From Ricinus communis (Eukaryota; Streptophyta; Magnoliopsida; Malpighiales; Euphorbiaceae), in contig NC_063258.1 of the NCBI RefSeq assembly GCF_019578655.1, positions 496,001-560,000 on the forward strand: a DNA stretch of 64,000 nucleotides. The letters run 5' to 3'. Both the position numbers and the translations under genes were made by a program. The notes beneath the pieces are model-generated. The model was not told the DNA's origin and made no database searches. It was given only the letters and a program-made list of their open reading frames with translations. How positions within the stretch are numbered: position 1 is the stretch's first letter; each line of letters starts with the position of its first letter. Below are positions 39,901 through 51,104 of the stretch, piece after piece.

Positions 39901-39994
39901 AATTGGCTGACACTCTCACAAAGGTACTGCCTCGGTCTCGCTTTCACCAGCTGAAAAACAAGATTGGACTCTCGCCATCCATCTTGAGGAGGCA
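36940..39994 (+). pseudogene. Copia pol remnant (protease, integrase, RT, RNase H)
   Basis: Protease: LLDSSASHHVTANFENLS near 36950 (active-site D kept, DSGAS changed to DSSAS). Integrase: HLRLGHPSMSN after a stop that replaces a Trp (37331-37333), CHSCLSNK zinc ligands, YDVWTSP; the second catalytic Asp is lost (FYSNNAREF where SDN is usual), and the Glu remains in HNGLSERKH. Reverse transcriptase: [33 protein letters not shown] (QLDV kept), AIYGLK then a stop, and the catalytic YVDD at 39039-39050. RNase H: AFADADW, a run of nine G near 39539, SSTEAEYRSIANTAAEF, CDKVSATQLCSNPIFHSRMK, and DQLADTLTKVLPRSRF. More than ten stops or frameshifts are present. Confidence 0.9.
39982..39994 (+). other. 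Copia polypurine tract
   Basis: TTGAGGAGGCA immediately before the 3' LTR, the position of the plus-strand primer. Confidence 0.7.
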
Positions 39995-40203
39995 TGTTAG
40001 CAGATATTACTCCTTGATACTTGGAAGACTATATTTAAAGTTATTTCTATGTTTGTTAAATTCTTGCTATATTAGTTCTATTATTTAGCTAGTTTGGTTA
40101 CAACAACTCAATTAGTTTAGCTAAATCTGTTACACATCATTTATATAAATTGCTACACTTTGGATCAATAAAAGGCAACTTATCCTTCTAATATTAGTGT
40201 TCA
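39995..40203 (+). repeat. Copia 3' LTR
   Basis: 209 bp, near-identical to 35691-35900. At the common plant rate of 1.3e-8 substitutions per site per year, seven changes in about 209 sites would put insertion at roughly 1.3 million years ago; the rate is from the literature on grasses and may not fit this species. Confidence 0.93.
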
Positions 40204-40395
40204 TAGCATTAAGCACCCAAAAAATTTCAGATCTCTTAAATTATTTGGCACGATCACTTGTTAAGAAATTAGAAAAATGCATTTTTGCTAGAATTTAGCA
40301 AAGCCGTATTGATAGCATTAAGCACCCAAAAATTTTTAAGTCTACGATGTCTTGTTAAGAAGTTAGAAAGATCCAATTTTAATAACAATTTAAAT
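40204..40395. repeat. Tandem repeat of about 109 bp beside the copia element
   Basis: TAGCATTAAGCACCCAAAAA begins at 40204 and again at 40313. Both units contain CTTGTTAAGAARTTAGAAA. The sequence before the 5' LTR (CATATTGGTAGCATT) resembles the unit end (CGTATTGATAGCATT), so the copia element sits at a unit boundary. Confidence 0.7.
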
Positions 40396-40571
40396 ATCTC
40401 ATAGCTGTGACACGCCAGCAATCATTCAAATTTAATGTCAAACTTGAAGACCCATATTGTATGCAAACAACTAGATTTGTTTTATGAATAACATAGTCAA
40501 TCTATCGCAAGAAAAGTGTGGCGTCCAATTTTGGATCTTTAGTAGAAAAATTTAAGATTATTGTAAGGAAC

Positions 40572-40670
40572 TTTCACCACTACAAGAATTACTCTATCAA
40601 CACTTGTTACAATTCTTACCTTTAGACATCATTTTGGAATTAGTGTCCAAATAAATTCATACGGGTCTAA
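40572..40670 (+). mobile_element. CACTA-type terminal fragment
   Basis: CACTACAAGAATTACTCTAT is the canonical CACTA start, followed by a subterminal-like pair (TTTAGACATCATTTTGGAAT, AGTGTCCAAAT). No opposite end was found, so it is a truncated copy. Confidence 0.45.
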
Positions 40671-40769
40671 TGACTTGTGGAACATAAAATTAGAAAATGT
40701 GAGATTCACCTTGAAGAAAATATGGTAAGTATAATGTAATTAATCAGTCTCCATGATGTGTCTAATTTA

Positions 40770-42060
40770 GTACTCGCAAGTGCATGAATCGTTCCTATAG
40801 TAAGAGTTAGTTCACCACGAGGTCGATCTTTCAAGGAATTATGAGGCCACTTATTATAAAGACTAATTATTAACACAAAACAATAAAAGTAAATCTAAAC
40901 ACTCTAAATCAGTATTTTGATAGAATAATATTCATAAAATAAAGTAACTAAACAATAAATAAATATACAATGCAAATGCAAATACTTATGATTTAAAACT
41001 ATATGCTAAAAACAGTATTTAGTCTAGCCATTTACTTTAAGTCTAGATCTAATAATGAGATGATGATGTGTTTTTTTTCTAAGTCACTTGAGCTAATGAT
41101 GCAACCTGGGTTTCTTATACCAACATAGATTAAAGTAAAGATGATGTTTCTAATACTTTTAACCTAAAGATTTTCATAACAAATATTACTATTAAATTGA
41201 TATGATGGTCAACTAATAATAATAGATGAAACTAATACATATCTATGAATGTAAAGAAATCATTCATTAAATAAATAAATAATAAGATTTATACAAAAGT
41301 AAAAACACTAAACTAAACACTTATGAAAACTAGCTTAATATATTTAACCTAATGATTATTAGTATTAAATAGAAAGACATAAAACAATAAAATAAAAGCT
41401 CTCTCTAGATTTAGAATTTTTTTAAGTAGGAAGATGATTGGTTCTCACTCTCTACTTCTTAAAAAGTTCCTTAGATCTTAAAAAGAGTAAAAAAACTAAA
41501 CTAAATATTTATGGAAGAACTGTAAAGAAAATGGAGAGAATAATGGTGGATAATATAGAGAGCATATAGGAGAAAACTCTCCTCCTTTAGAATTATATTT
41601 GTACATATATATATAGAGAAAAGTCCTCCTCTAAATAAGTCTTCATAAAGATGCATACCTAATATAAGTCTATCTAATATATAAGACTTTAAGTATCTTT
41701 ATCTCCACCAAATACTATCTCATAAATAACTCTTAATATAAATCCTAATAATTGTACAAAATGACTAAAATATCTCTTGAGCCTTGTAATTAGTAGTCTA
41801 TGCGTCTTAAACTTGGGCTTTGACACGAACATATCCAATTAAGCTTTTTTCTTGGCATTTAGCTCTATATTTTCCTCTTTTGGGTAATACTACATGAAAA
41901 TAGACAATTCAAATTAAGTGAGATAAAAACACATACTTTCACCATATTATATATAGAAATATATTATTAAAATTCTAAAATATTCTTAAATATCTATATA
42001 TAATATGGACCGATTACTCCAACATTCTAATAATTAATAAGATAATTAGTAAATTTACTT
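40770..42060 (-). repeat. Antisense LTR-like sequence of a gypsy/LARD-type element
   Basis: TACTCGCAAGTGCATGAATC and CACGAGGTCGATCTTTCAAG near 40770-40845 are typical, on the reverse strand, of long LTRs in plant gypsy-type elements. The rest has the same A-rich repetitive style, then a leader-like part to about 42060. No gag/pol is attached. Limits are approximate. Confidence 0.45.
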
Positions 42061-42718
42061 ATCAATTTGGGCTAATTCTTTTTCTTTTCTTTTTATAACA
42101 AATCCTCAGATTAAATGGTTCAAATTATGTGAGTTTATTGTTCCATGTAACAAGCGTATCATCCTTCAAATTATTTTATTGGGCAATATAAATTATGATA
42201 ACATTAGCTTTCTGGTAAGTGTGACAGTATTTCCACTAACCTTTTGGCAAAAAGGTGGAGATGGAGAGTTTTTTTTTTTTTTTTAAATCTTTCAAGCTTA
42301 ATCAGAACCCATTCTTGTTCAGTAATTATTGTCCATTCCATTTAGTTGCAATGTATCTTTTCATAGATTTGGGAGTCCAAAAGTTAGATTGCATTATAAT
42401 GCTAAAGTGAGGACCATCGACACTTCATAGTCTTAGCTGATAACATCATCTTTCTTCACCAAGCATGCCCATTTTTTATTCTTTTTACATCTTCTAACAC
42501 ATTATACACGTTTAATTGACCCTTTAATTTCTCCAATGGCTTTAATAATTTTAAGTCTTGTCTCTTCTATAGGCATCAACTGCCTATTGCACACAGCATT
42601 ATGCAAAGGCCTGAAATTGTCAAAAGAAGTAAAAAAAGAGAAAGAAGTAAAAAAAGAGAAAGAAAAAAAAAAAGTAAAGTTTAAAAAATTATATGTGATT
42701 TGTCACATTTCTACTTGA
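42060..42718. other. Intergenic spacer before the tandem duplication
   Basis: Contains a short GA-rich simple repeat (GAAGTAAAAAAAGAGAAA type) at about 42625-42675. No gene recognised. Confidence 0.5.
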
Positions 42719-43117
42719 GGAATGTAGATATTTTTCTATCAAATGAGTACTGCATATTTAATTTTTTTAGCATTTTTTAGGCACACATTTATAATTTTAT
42801 TTTATTTTTTACATAATTTTACATGTATTTAACTTGAAATGCTTCAAATAATTCATATACATTAAAATTTTATTTTAAAAAATTATTTTAAAATTTAATT
42901 AAAATTAAAAATATATATATTTTAACAATTTGTTATGATTATAAAATATCTAGTCGCATGCTAAATTACTTAAAAATATGTATTTTATCAAAAAAATTAT
43001 GTTTTTATTAATATTTACAATCTAAAATTTTTTTAAAAAATATATATTAAATGTACTTAAGAAAGGCTAAAAAGATAAAACATATATTACTTCTTTAATA
43101 CAAAATATACCTATATC

Positions 43118-43766
43118 TAGGGGTAATCAAAAAAATGAAAAACCAGCCCGAAACTGAAAAATCAAACCGATAAAATAGGTTAACCAAACTCACAGTTTGG
43201 ATTTCGGGTTCAATTTTTGTATAAAAAAACCGACAGTTCGATTAACCATCCAAATAAATAAATAAATAATATATATATATATATATATATATATTTAACA
43301 TATGTAATATATATGTATAATTATTATATTCACTATAATTGTTATATATGTGTAATGTTCTATTCATTATATATTTAGTATTAACTTATATAAATATAAT
43401 TATTATATTAATTAATAAATTACTTTAGTATTAATTTATATAAACATATTTAATATATTAGTTAATAAAAATTTCTTATTAAGAAATAAGTCTAATTTTA
43501 AAAAATATATTAATTTTATCATCATTATTATTATTAAATTTATTGACTAATTGAAGAAAAAATATACTAAAATATTAAAATTCTTTTTAAAAAGTTATAA
43601 AATTTAATATGATGAAAAACTGAAAAAGTTCGGTTAACCGTATCGTAAGTACTGGTTAACCAACATTAATGATTTAGGTTTAGAGTTAATGAACTTAAAA
43701 ACCGATATATAATTAGGTTTCTAAAAATAGCTAACGATTCGGTTAACCAAATCGTGATCACCCCTA
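43118..43766. mobile_element. hAT non-autonomous element, copy 1
   Basis: Terminal inverted repeat TAGGGGTRATCA at both ends. Perfect 8-bp target duplication CCTATATC at 43110-43117 and 43767-43774. Subterminal GGTTAACC/CCGATA motifs are typical of plant hAT elements. 649 bp, no transposase. Confidence 0.88.
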
Positions 43767-44477
43767 CCTATATCCTTCAAATATAAAAATGTCAAATTAC
43801 AGAGTAATTGTTTGAACTTTATCCAAAAAGAAAAAGAATATGCATGTTCTTTTTGGTAATTCTAATTAATACAGCCCTATTTCTTTTTGTAATTTTGTAG
43901 TAACGTTTTTCTTAAGAAATATAAATATTTCATTTAAGAAGATGATGAAGAATACAATCTATATCTATGTTATAACTTGCTTTCTTTCTCTTCATAAGAA
44001 TTCTTCTATGATTTTAAAGTTATTTATTTAAATTGTCATGAATTTAAAAATTTATATGAGAATAAAAACTACTAAAAATAATAATTATATGAGTATTAAA
44101 AAAGTACATTAACTATTCTAGAAAAATATATATTAATTAGTATTAAAAGTGTTATAATTTTATACTTAAACTATTTAATTACTTTAAATTATTTTCTTCA
44201 CCCTATAAAATTAGAACTATCTAATTTTTATAACAAATTTCTATAATTTTTTTCTTATTTATTTAATTATTTCAAAGTCTTTTCCTTACTCTCTTCCATG
44301 AGAATTATACTAAGATTTTAATATATTTTTTAATTTAATTTTTATATATTTTTTATTCAATTTTATAAAAAACTCTAATTTCATATTTTAGTGTAAAGAT
44401 TTGTATATGTGTCTAAATAATTTATTATTAATAAACCACTATATTTATGTAATTTCTAATTCACATAAATACTTTAT

Positions 44478-45458
44478 GGCTAAATATATAAATGATCCTT
44501 TGAATTTGTTTTGTTTTTGCAATTGGGTCTCTGAATTTAATTTTGATTCAATTGGACTTCTAAACTTTACGGGTTGTTATTTTTAACCCCTCCACTAATG
44601 GTAGTAACAAAAAACTAATATGCTTATAACAATGTTACTTATAATAGGCAAAAATATAATTAAACTATTGAACTTGTCTTATTTTCGTAGTTGGCCTTCT
44701 AAAATCAACTTTGATTCAATTATGCATATGAACTTCACGAGTTGTTGTATTTAAATCATTCACAGACGGAAGTTAAGCACTTTAGATTAACCTCTTTTGA
44801 AAAATGTGTTTCATTAATTCTAATATATTATTTATTGTAGACTAAAATAATTTTATTAATTTATTAAATAAAATAAAAAATATATTTTCCAAATGTTTAA
44901 AATAAACTGTCGTAATCTTTTAATTTTTCTGTTATCAAGTTCTTCTTTTCATTCTCACAGGTTATACCCACACTAATAACCATAACAATGAAATATTTAA
45001 CAGATATAAAAAAAAAGACAAGTTTTGTTTGAAAACTAAAACTCATTGTTTTACTTTTTATTTTAAATACATTATTATTTTATTTCAACTTACACGTTTT
45101 TAGATGGCGTAAAACATATGCTTTTAATGTATGTGATTGAAGAATTTAAAGATCACAGCCAGTAAAGTTGAGAGGTCCAATTGAGTTAAAGTTAAGTTCC
45201 AGGAGCTAATTGCAAAAATAAGACAAGCTCAGGGAGCTATTTTTGTATTTAGCCATTATTTTATATTTTAAATATATTATTATTTTATTCAAACTTACAT
45301 GTTTTTAGATAGCGTAAAATATACGTGCATAACATCTATGATTGAAGAGTTTAAAACTAATAATCTGTAAAATTGAGAAGTCCAATTGAATTAAAGTTGA
45401 GATCGTAGGATCGATTGCAAAAATATGATAAGTTCAGGAGCCATTTATGTATTTAGCC
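44478..45458. mobile_element. Foldback-like Mutator element, copy 1
   Basis: Ends GGCTAAATATATAAATG and the complement of GGCTAAATACATAAATG. Flanks ATACTTTAT (44469-44477) and ATATTTTAT (45459-45467), a 9-bp duplication with one mismatch, as for Mutator. Each arm is itself a tandem pair: left units start at 44478 and 44647 (period 169), right units span about 45051-45254 and 45255-45458 (about 204 each). The central spacer of some 250 bases codes for nothing. Confidence 0.8.
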
Positions 45459-46401
45459 ATATTTTATCCATACAAAATGACTTCCTCCCAAATGAGCACT
45501 AAACTATTTTATTATTGGAATCAATTTATTAATTATTATTTTTTATTCATATATTCTACTTTCATCTTCAAATATAATTAAAGTATAAAGAAATAAAAAA
45601 AATTATTTCTAAAATTGTATTACAAAATTTATAATTCTCAAATATTCAAACTTTTAATTTATAAAATAATTCATAGTCATTTACTTATTTCGATTAAAAA
45701 TTTAATATTTTTTATATTTAAAAGATCCAATTTCATATTTTTTGTATAAATTTATACTTATATCTAAATAATTTATTTTTAATAATACTGCATAATTCAT
45801 ATAAATATTTTATTTATAAAAAATGAATTTCATCTAAAAGACGGATATTGAGATAGTTGAGATAATTTAAACAGATATTGAGATAATGTGATCATAAAAT
45901 ATAGAAATTTAACAATAATAATTAAAGATATACATGATAAGAAAGAAAATTTCTCTTTGGTAATCCCATTTATACTTGGTGATCTCACAAAGTCATAAAT
46001 TGGCTCAGAAAAATATTATTTAATAAAAATTAAGGAATGGAGATATTTTTTTGTCAAATGAGTACTGCATGTTTAATTCTTTTAGCAGTTTTTAGGTACA
46101 TATTTATAATTTTATTATTATTTTTATATAATTTTACATGTATTTAACTTGAAATGCATCAAATAATTCAACTATATTAGAATTTTATTTAAAAATTATT
46201 TTTAAAATTTAATTAAAATTAGAAATATATATATATTTTAATAATTTATTATGATTATAAAATATCTAGTTGCATGCTAAATTACTTAAGAATATATATT
46301 CTATAAAAAATTATGTTTCTATTAATATTTACAATCTAAAAAATGAGAAAATTAAAAGATAAAACATATATTATTTGTTTAATACAAAATATATCTATAT
46401 C

Positions 46402-46994
46402 TAGGGGTAATAAAAAAAAACCAGTCCGAAACTGGAAAATCAAACCGATAAAATAGATTAACCGAACCGACGGTTTCAGTTTCAGTTTCGATTTTCTATA
46501 TAAAAAAACCGACGATTCGGTTAACCATCCAAATATATATATGTATAATTATTATATTCACTATAATTTTTATATATGTGTAATATTCTATTCATTATAT
46601 ATTTAGTATTAACTTATATAAATATAATTAATATATTAATTAATAAATTACTTTAGTATTAATTTATATAAACATATTTAATATATTAATTAAAAAAATT
46701 TCTTATTAAGAAATAAGTCTAATTTTAAAAAATATATTAATTTTATCATCATCATTATTATTAATTTATTGACTAATTGAAGAAAAAAATATACTAAAAT
46801 ATTAATAATTCTTTTTAACAAGTTATAAAATTTAATATGATTAAAACTGAAAAGTTCGGTTAACCGTATCGTAAATATTGGTTAACCAATATTAATAGTT
46901 TAGGTTTAGAGTTAATGAACTTAAAAACCGATATATATGGTTAGGTTTCTAAAAATGGCTAACGGTTCGGTTAATCGAATCGTGATCACCCTTA
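46402..46994. mobile_element. hAT non-autonomous element, copy 2
   Basis: Same element as 43118-43766, shortened to 593 bp. The flanks TCTATATC (46394-46401) and TCTAGATC (46995-47002) correspond to the duplication around copy 1. It was therefore carried along by the 3.3-kb duplication rather than inserted separately. Confidence 0.88.
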
Positions 46995-47761
46995 TCTAGA
47001 TCCTTCAAATGTAAAAACATCAAACTAGAGAGTAATTATTTGAACTTTATTCAAAAAGAAAAAGAATATGCATGTTCTTTTTGGTAATTCCAATTAATAC
47101 AACCCTATTTCTTTTTGTAATTTTGTAGTAACGTTTTTCTTAAGAAATATAAATATTTTATTTAAGGAGATGAAGAGTGCAATCTATATCTATACATATA
47201 TGAAAGCAAGATTATAACTTGCTTTCTTTCTCTTTATAAGAATTCTTTTATGGTTTTTAAGTTACTTATTTAAATTGAGGTGAGTTTAAAAATTTATATA
47301 AGAATAAAAAATATTAAAAATAATAATTATATGAGTATTAAAGAAGTGGATTAACTATTCTAGAAAGATATAAATTAATTAGTATTAAAAGTATTATAAT
47401 TTTATACTTAACCATTTAATTACTTTAAATTATTTTTCTTACCCTATTATTATAAGAATTATTCTAAAATTCTTATTCCACTTTTTGAAATTATAAATTT
47501 AATCTAATTTTTATAACAAATTTCTATAATTTTTTTCTTATTTATTTAATTATTTCAAATTCTTTTTCTTACTCTCTTTCATAAGAATTATACTAAGATT
47601 TTTAATATATTTTTTAATTTAATTTTTATATATATTTTATTCAATTTTATAAAAAACTCTAATTTCATATTTTAGTGTAAAGATTTTTATATGTATCTAA
47701 ATAATTTATTATTAATAAACCACTATATTTATATAATTTTTAATTCACATAAATACTTTAT

Positions 47762-48760
47762 GGCTAAATACATAAATTGATCCTTGAATTTGTTTCGTTT
47801 TTGCAATGGGCCTCCGAATTCAATTTTGATTCAATTGGAATTCTCAACTTTACGGATTATTATTTTTAACCCCTCCACTAATAGTAGTAATAAAAGTTTA
47901 ATATGCTTATAATGACGTTACTTATAATGGGCAAAATATATAATTAAACTATTGAATTTGTGTTATTCTCGTAATTGGCCCCCTAAACTCAACTTTGATT
48001 CAATTATGCATATGAACTTCACGATTTGTTATATTTAAATCCTTCACAGACAGAATTTAAGCACTTTAGATTAGCCTCTTTTGAAAAATGTGTTTCATTA
48101 ATTCTAATATATTATTTATTGTAGATTAAAATTATTTGATTAATTTATTAAATTAAATAAAAAATATATTTTCCAAATGTTTAAAATAAACTGTCGGAGT
48201 CCTTTAATTTTTCTGTCATCAAGTTCTTCTTTTTATTCTCACAGGCTATACCTATACTAGCAACCATAACAATGAAATATTTAACAAATATAAAAAAAGA
48301 CAAGTTTTGTTTGAAAACTAAAACTCATTGTTTTACTTTTTACTTTATTTACTTATTTTATATTTTAAATATATTATTATTTTATTTGAACTTACACGTT
48401 TTTAGATGGCGTAGAACATACGCTTTTAATGTATGTGATTGGATAATTTAAAAATTACAGCTAGTAAAGTTGAAAGGTCTAGTTGAGTCAAAGTTAAATT
48501 TCAGGAGCTAATTGCAAAAATAAGACAAGCTCAAGGAGCTATTTTTGTATTTAGCCATTATTTTATATTTTAAACATATTATAATTTTATTCAAACTTAT
48601 ATATTTTTATATGGCCTAAAATATACGTGCATAATGTCTGTAATTGAAGAGTTTAAAACTAATAACCTGTAAAATTGAGAAGTCCAATAGAATTAAAGTT
48701 GAGATCATGGGATTAATTGTAAAAATAAGATAAATTTAGGGGTTATTTATGTAATTAGCC
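47762..48760. mobile_element. Foldback-like Mutator element, copy 2
   Basis: Same structure as 44478-45458, 999 bp, with the same flanking nonamers ATACTTTAT (47753-47761) and ATATTTTAT (48761-48769). It shares the insertion site with copy 1, so it predates the large duplication. Confidence 0.8.
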
Positions 48761-49330
48761 ATATTTTATTCGTATAAAATGACTTCCTCTCAAAGAATTA
48801 GTACTAGACTATTTTAATGACTATTTTTTATTAATATATTCTACTTTCATCTTCAAATATAATTAAGTACAAATAAGTAAGAAAATTTTAGAAAAAATTA
48901 TTTTTAAAATTGTATTACAAAATTTATAATTCTCAAATATTTGAATTTTCATTTTGTAAAATAATTCATAATCATGTACTTATTTCGACTAAAAATTTAA
49001 TATTTTTTATATTAAAAAGATTCAATTTCATATTTTTATATAAATTTATATTTTTATTTAAATATTTTATTTTTAATAATACTGCGTAATTCATATAAAT
49101 ATTTTATTTATATAAAATGAGTTCCGTCTAAAAAACGGATATTGAGATAATTGAGATAATTTAAACAGATATTGAAATAATGTGATTATAAAACGTAGAA
49201 ATTTAATAATAATAATAAAAAGAAATACATGATAAGAAAGAAAATTTCTCTTTGGTAATCCCATTTATACTTGGTGATTTCACAAAGTCATAAATTGGCT
49301 CAGGAAAATATTATTTAATAAAAATTAAGA

Positions 49331-51064
49331 TCAATCTCCTTTTCATTCTCACCCCAAAAAGATTCTAACACCATGAAGATATTCAAAGCTCCATTGAACA
49401 AAGATTTGAAAATCTTTAAAGAAGGAAGTTTTATTTTATTACAAAGAAAAGCTCCACTGGCAGCAGCCTGAAGTTTATAATTAGGTAGTTTTATTTCATT
49501 TTTTTATTTTTCCTTTTGGGTGGAGAGGGGTATATGACTGAAAATTATATAATTTTAGCTAATTTTTCACTATGATTAATATTGAGTATTATATGAGTTT
49601 TATTTAAATGCATCACCACATTAATCAATTTTACTCAAAATTATAAATTGGCTAAATTGCCACAAAATTATAAAATCAGATTAAATTTTTTAAAATTAAA
49701 AGAATTACAGAAAGTTCAGGGTTTTCTTCACTTTACATATCCCAATAGGTAAACATGGTATATTAAAAGGTGGATAATATATTATTCTTAATCTCCTTTG
49801 CCCACAAAAACCCAACATCCTGCCTTGAGCTAATTTATGTTTTGTTGTATATGATAGCAAGTGTCCAAAGAAGACATTAAAAAAAACAAAAGTTAAACAA
49901 AAGCCTAATATATTAGTACTTTATAAAAGAGATGCTGAAAATTGCACTCTTAACAATAACAGAAGAGAATTAGCATGAGGCATGTTTGGCAATCAGTTAG
50001 GATAAAATCACATGCCTGGCTTTTCATGCTAAATTCTTTTAGCTTATCATATAAATAAATTTAACATTTCAATCTGAAGGAATGTTTGGCAATCAGTTAA
50101 AACTGTAGCAACAACCATAAAACAGTTCAACAAGAATACAAACATGGCACATACATGCATGCTTGCCCAAAGAAGGAGAGAGGGGATTATTCAGTTAATT
50201 GATGTGGAAAACCAAGGAAAGACAAAACACTAGTGAGTTGGTGGGTAGAAATTTGGATAGAGTTTAGTTATCACTTTTGTTGTGATGGCTTTGATTAATT
50301 TTATAAAAACTATAAATATATAATAAGTTAACATCTGAAAAAGGAATTAAGAAATGAAAGTGGTCTCATCGGTGTTTTTATTTCTGTAAATTGATGAAAT
50401 CTAAAATTTGAAATTTGACTTTTTATATTTTTATTATTTATTAATATTAGTGAGATTTTATTATCTATGTAGTTATAGACTTATTATATAGTTTATAGCT
50501 GGAATAATAAAATAAATGGTTACTGAATTTTATATTTAGTTTTATTTTAATCATAAAATTTTATTTTATTATTTGATTTTAATTATAATTTAATCATTTT
50601 AGCAATAAGAAATAAACATATTATATTTCTTTTTTATTTATGTTTTTTCTATTGATTTTTTATTTGTATTAATTTTTTATTTATAAAGTGACTAAATTGA
50701 AATAATTAGAACTGGATGACTAAAACTAAATAAATTAAAATTTTACCATTGAAAAAATAGTAACTATTTATATTATTAGTCCGTTTATAGTCATTTGTCT
50801 TCAATGAGTAAATGAAAAGGATGAATGAAAAAAAATGAGATATATAGACATTTAACTCGAATTTCAAATAAGAATATGAATATTATATATATTACATATA
50901 AATTAAATGGAATCTGAGTTTTGAGACAAATAAATCTCAAAATTCACTAAAAATATTCAACTAAAAGTAAGCGAATAATATTAAAATTGAATTAACTTAT
51001 TAAAATCATATTTAATAGAGCAAAACTGGATGCATGAGATAACTATTTAATATAAGTAAAATTA

Positions 51065-51104
<40 letters not shown>

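Larger units (their letters stand above)
35691..40203 (+). mobile_element. Ty1/copia retrotransposon, full-length but inactive (Ale-like)
   Basis: Two LTRs of 210 and 209 bp (35691-35900 and 39995-40203) differ by seven substitutions and one single-base gap. TAGCATT flanks both sides (35684-35690 and 40204-40210). Inside are a primer-binding site, gag with a CCHC knuckle, protease, integrase, reverse transcriptase and RNase H in copia order, and a purine tract before the 3' LTR. Short LTRs and the RNase H phrasing suggest the Ale/Retrofit lineage. Many stops and frameshifts make it dead. Confidence 0.92.
42719..46033. repeat. 3.3-kb tandem duplication, copy 1
   Basis: Begins GGAATGTAGATATTTTTCTA and ends TTATTTAATAAAAATTAA, directly abutting copy 2. 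The two copies are colinear along their length, roughly nine bases in ten alike by eye, with a few indels. Each holds an hAT element and a foldback-like Mutator element at matching positions. No coding sequence. Confidence 0.9.
46034..49330. repeat. 3.3-kb tandem duplication, copy 2
   Basis: Begins GGAATGGAGATATTTTTTTG and ends TTATTTAATAAAAATTAAG. Offset from copy 1 is 3315 bases. It contains pieces absent from copy 1, for example the left half of a hairpin at 47202-47226 and extra sequence near 47450-47500. Confidence 0.9.

Noticed and set aside
42536..42718. Plus-strand ORF with a Lys/Glu-rich tail.
   Set aside because: The tail is translation of a GA/A-rich simple repeat; no family resemblance.
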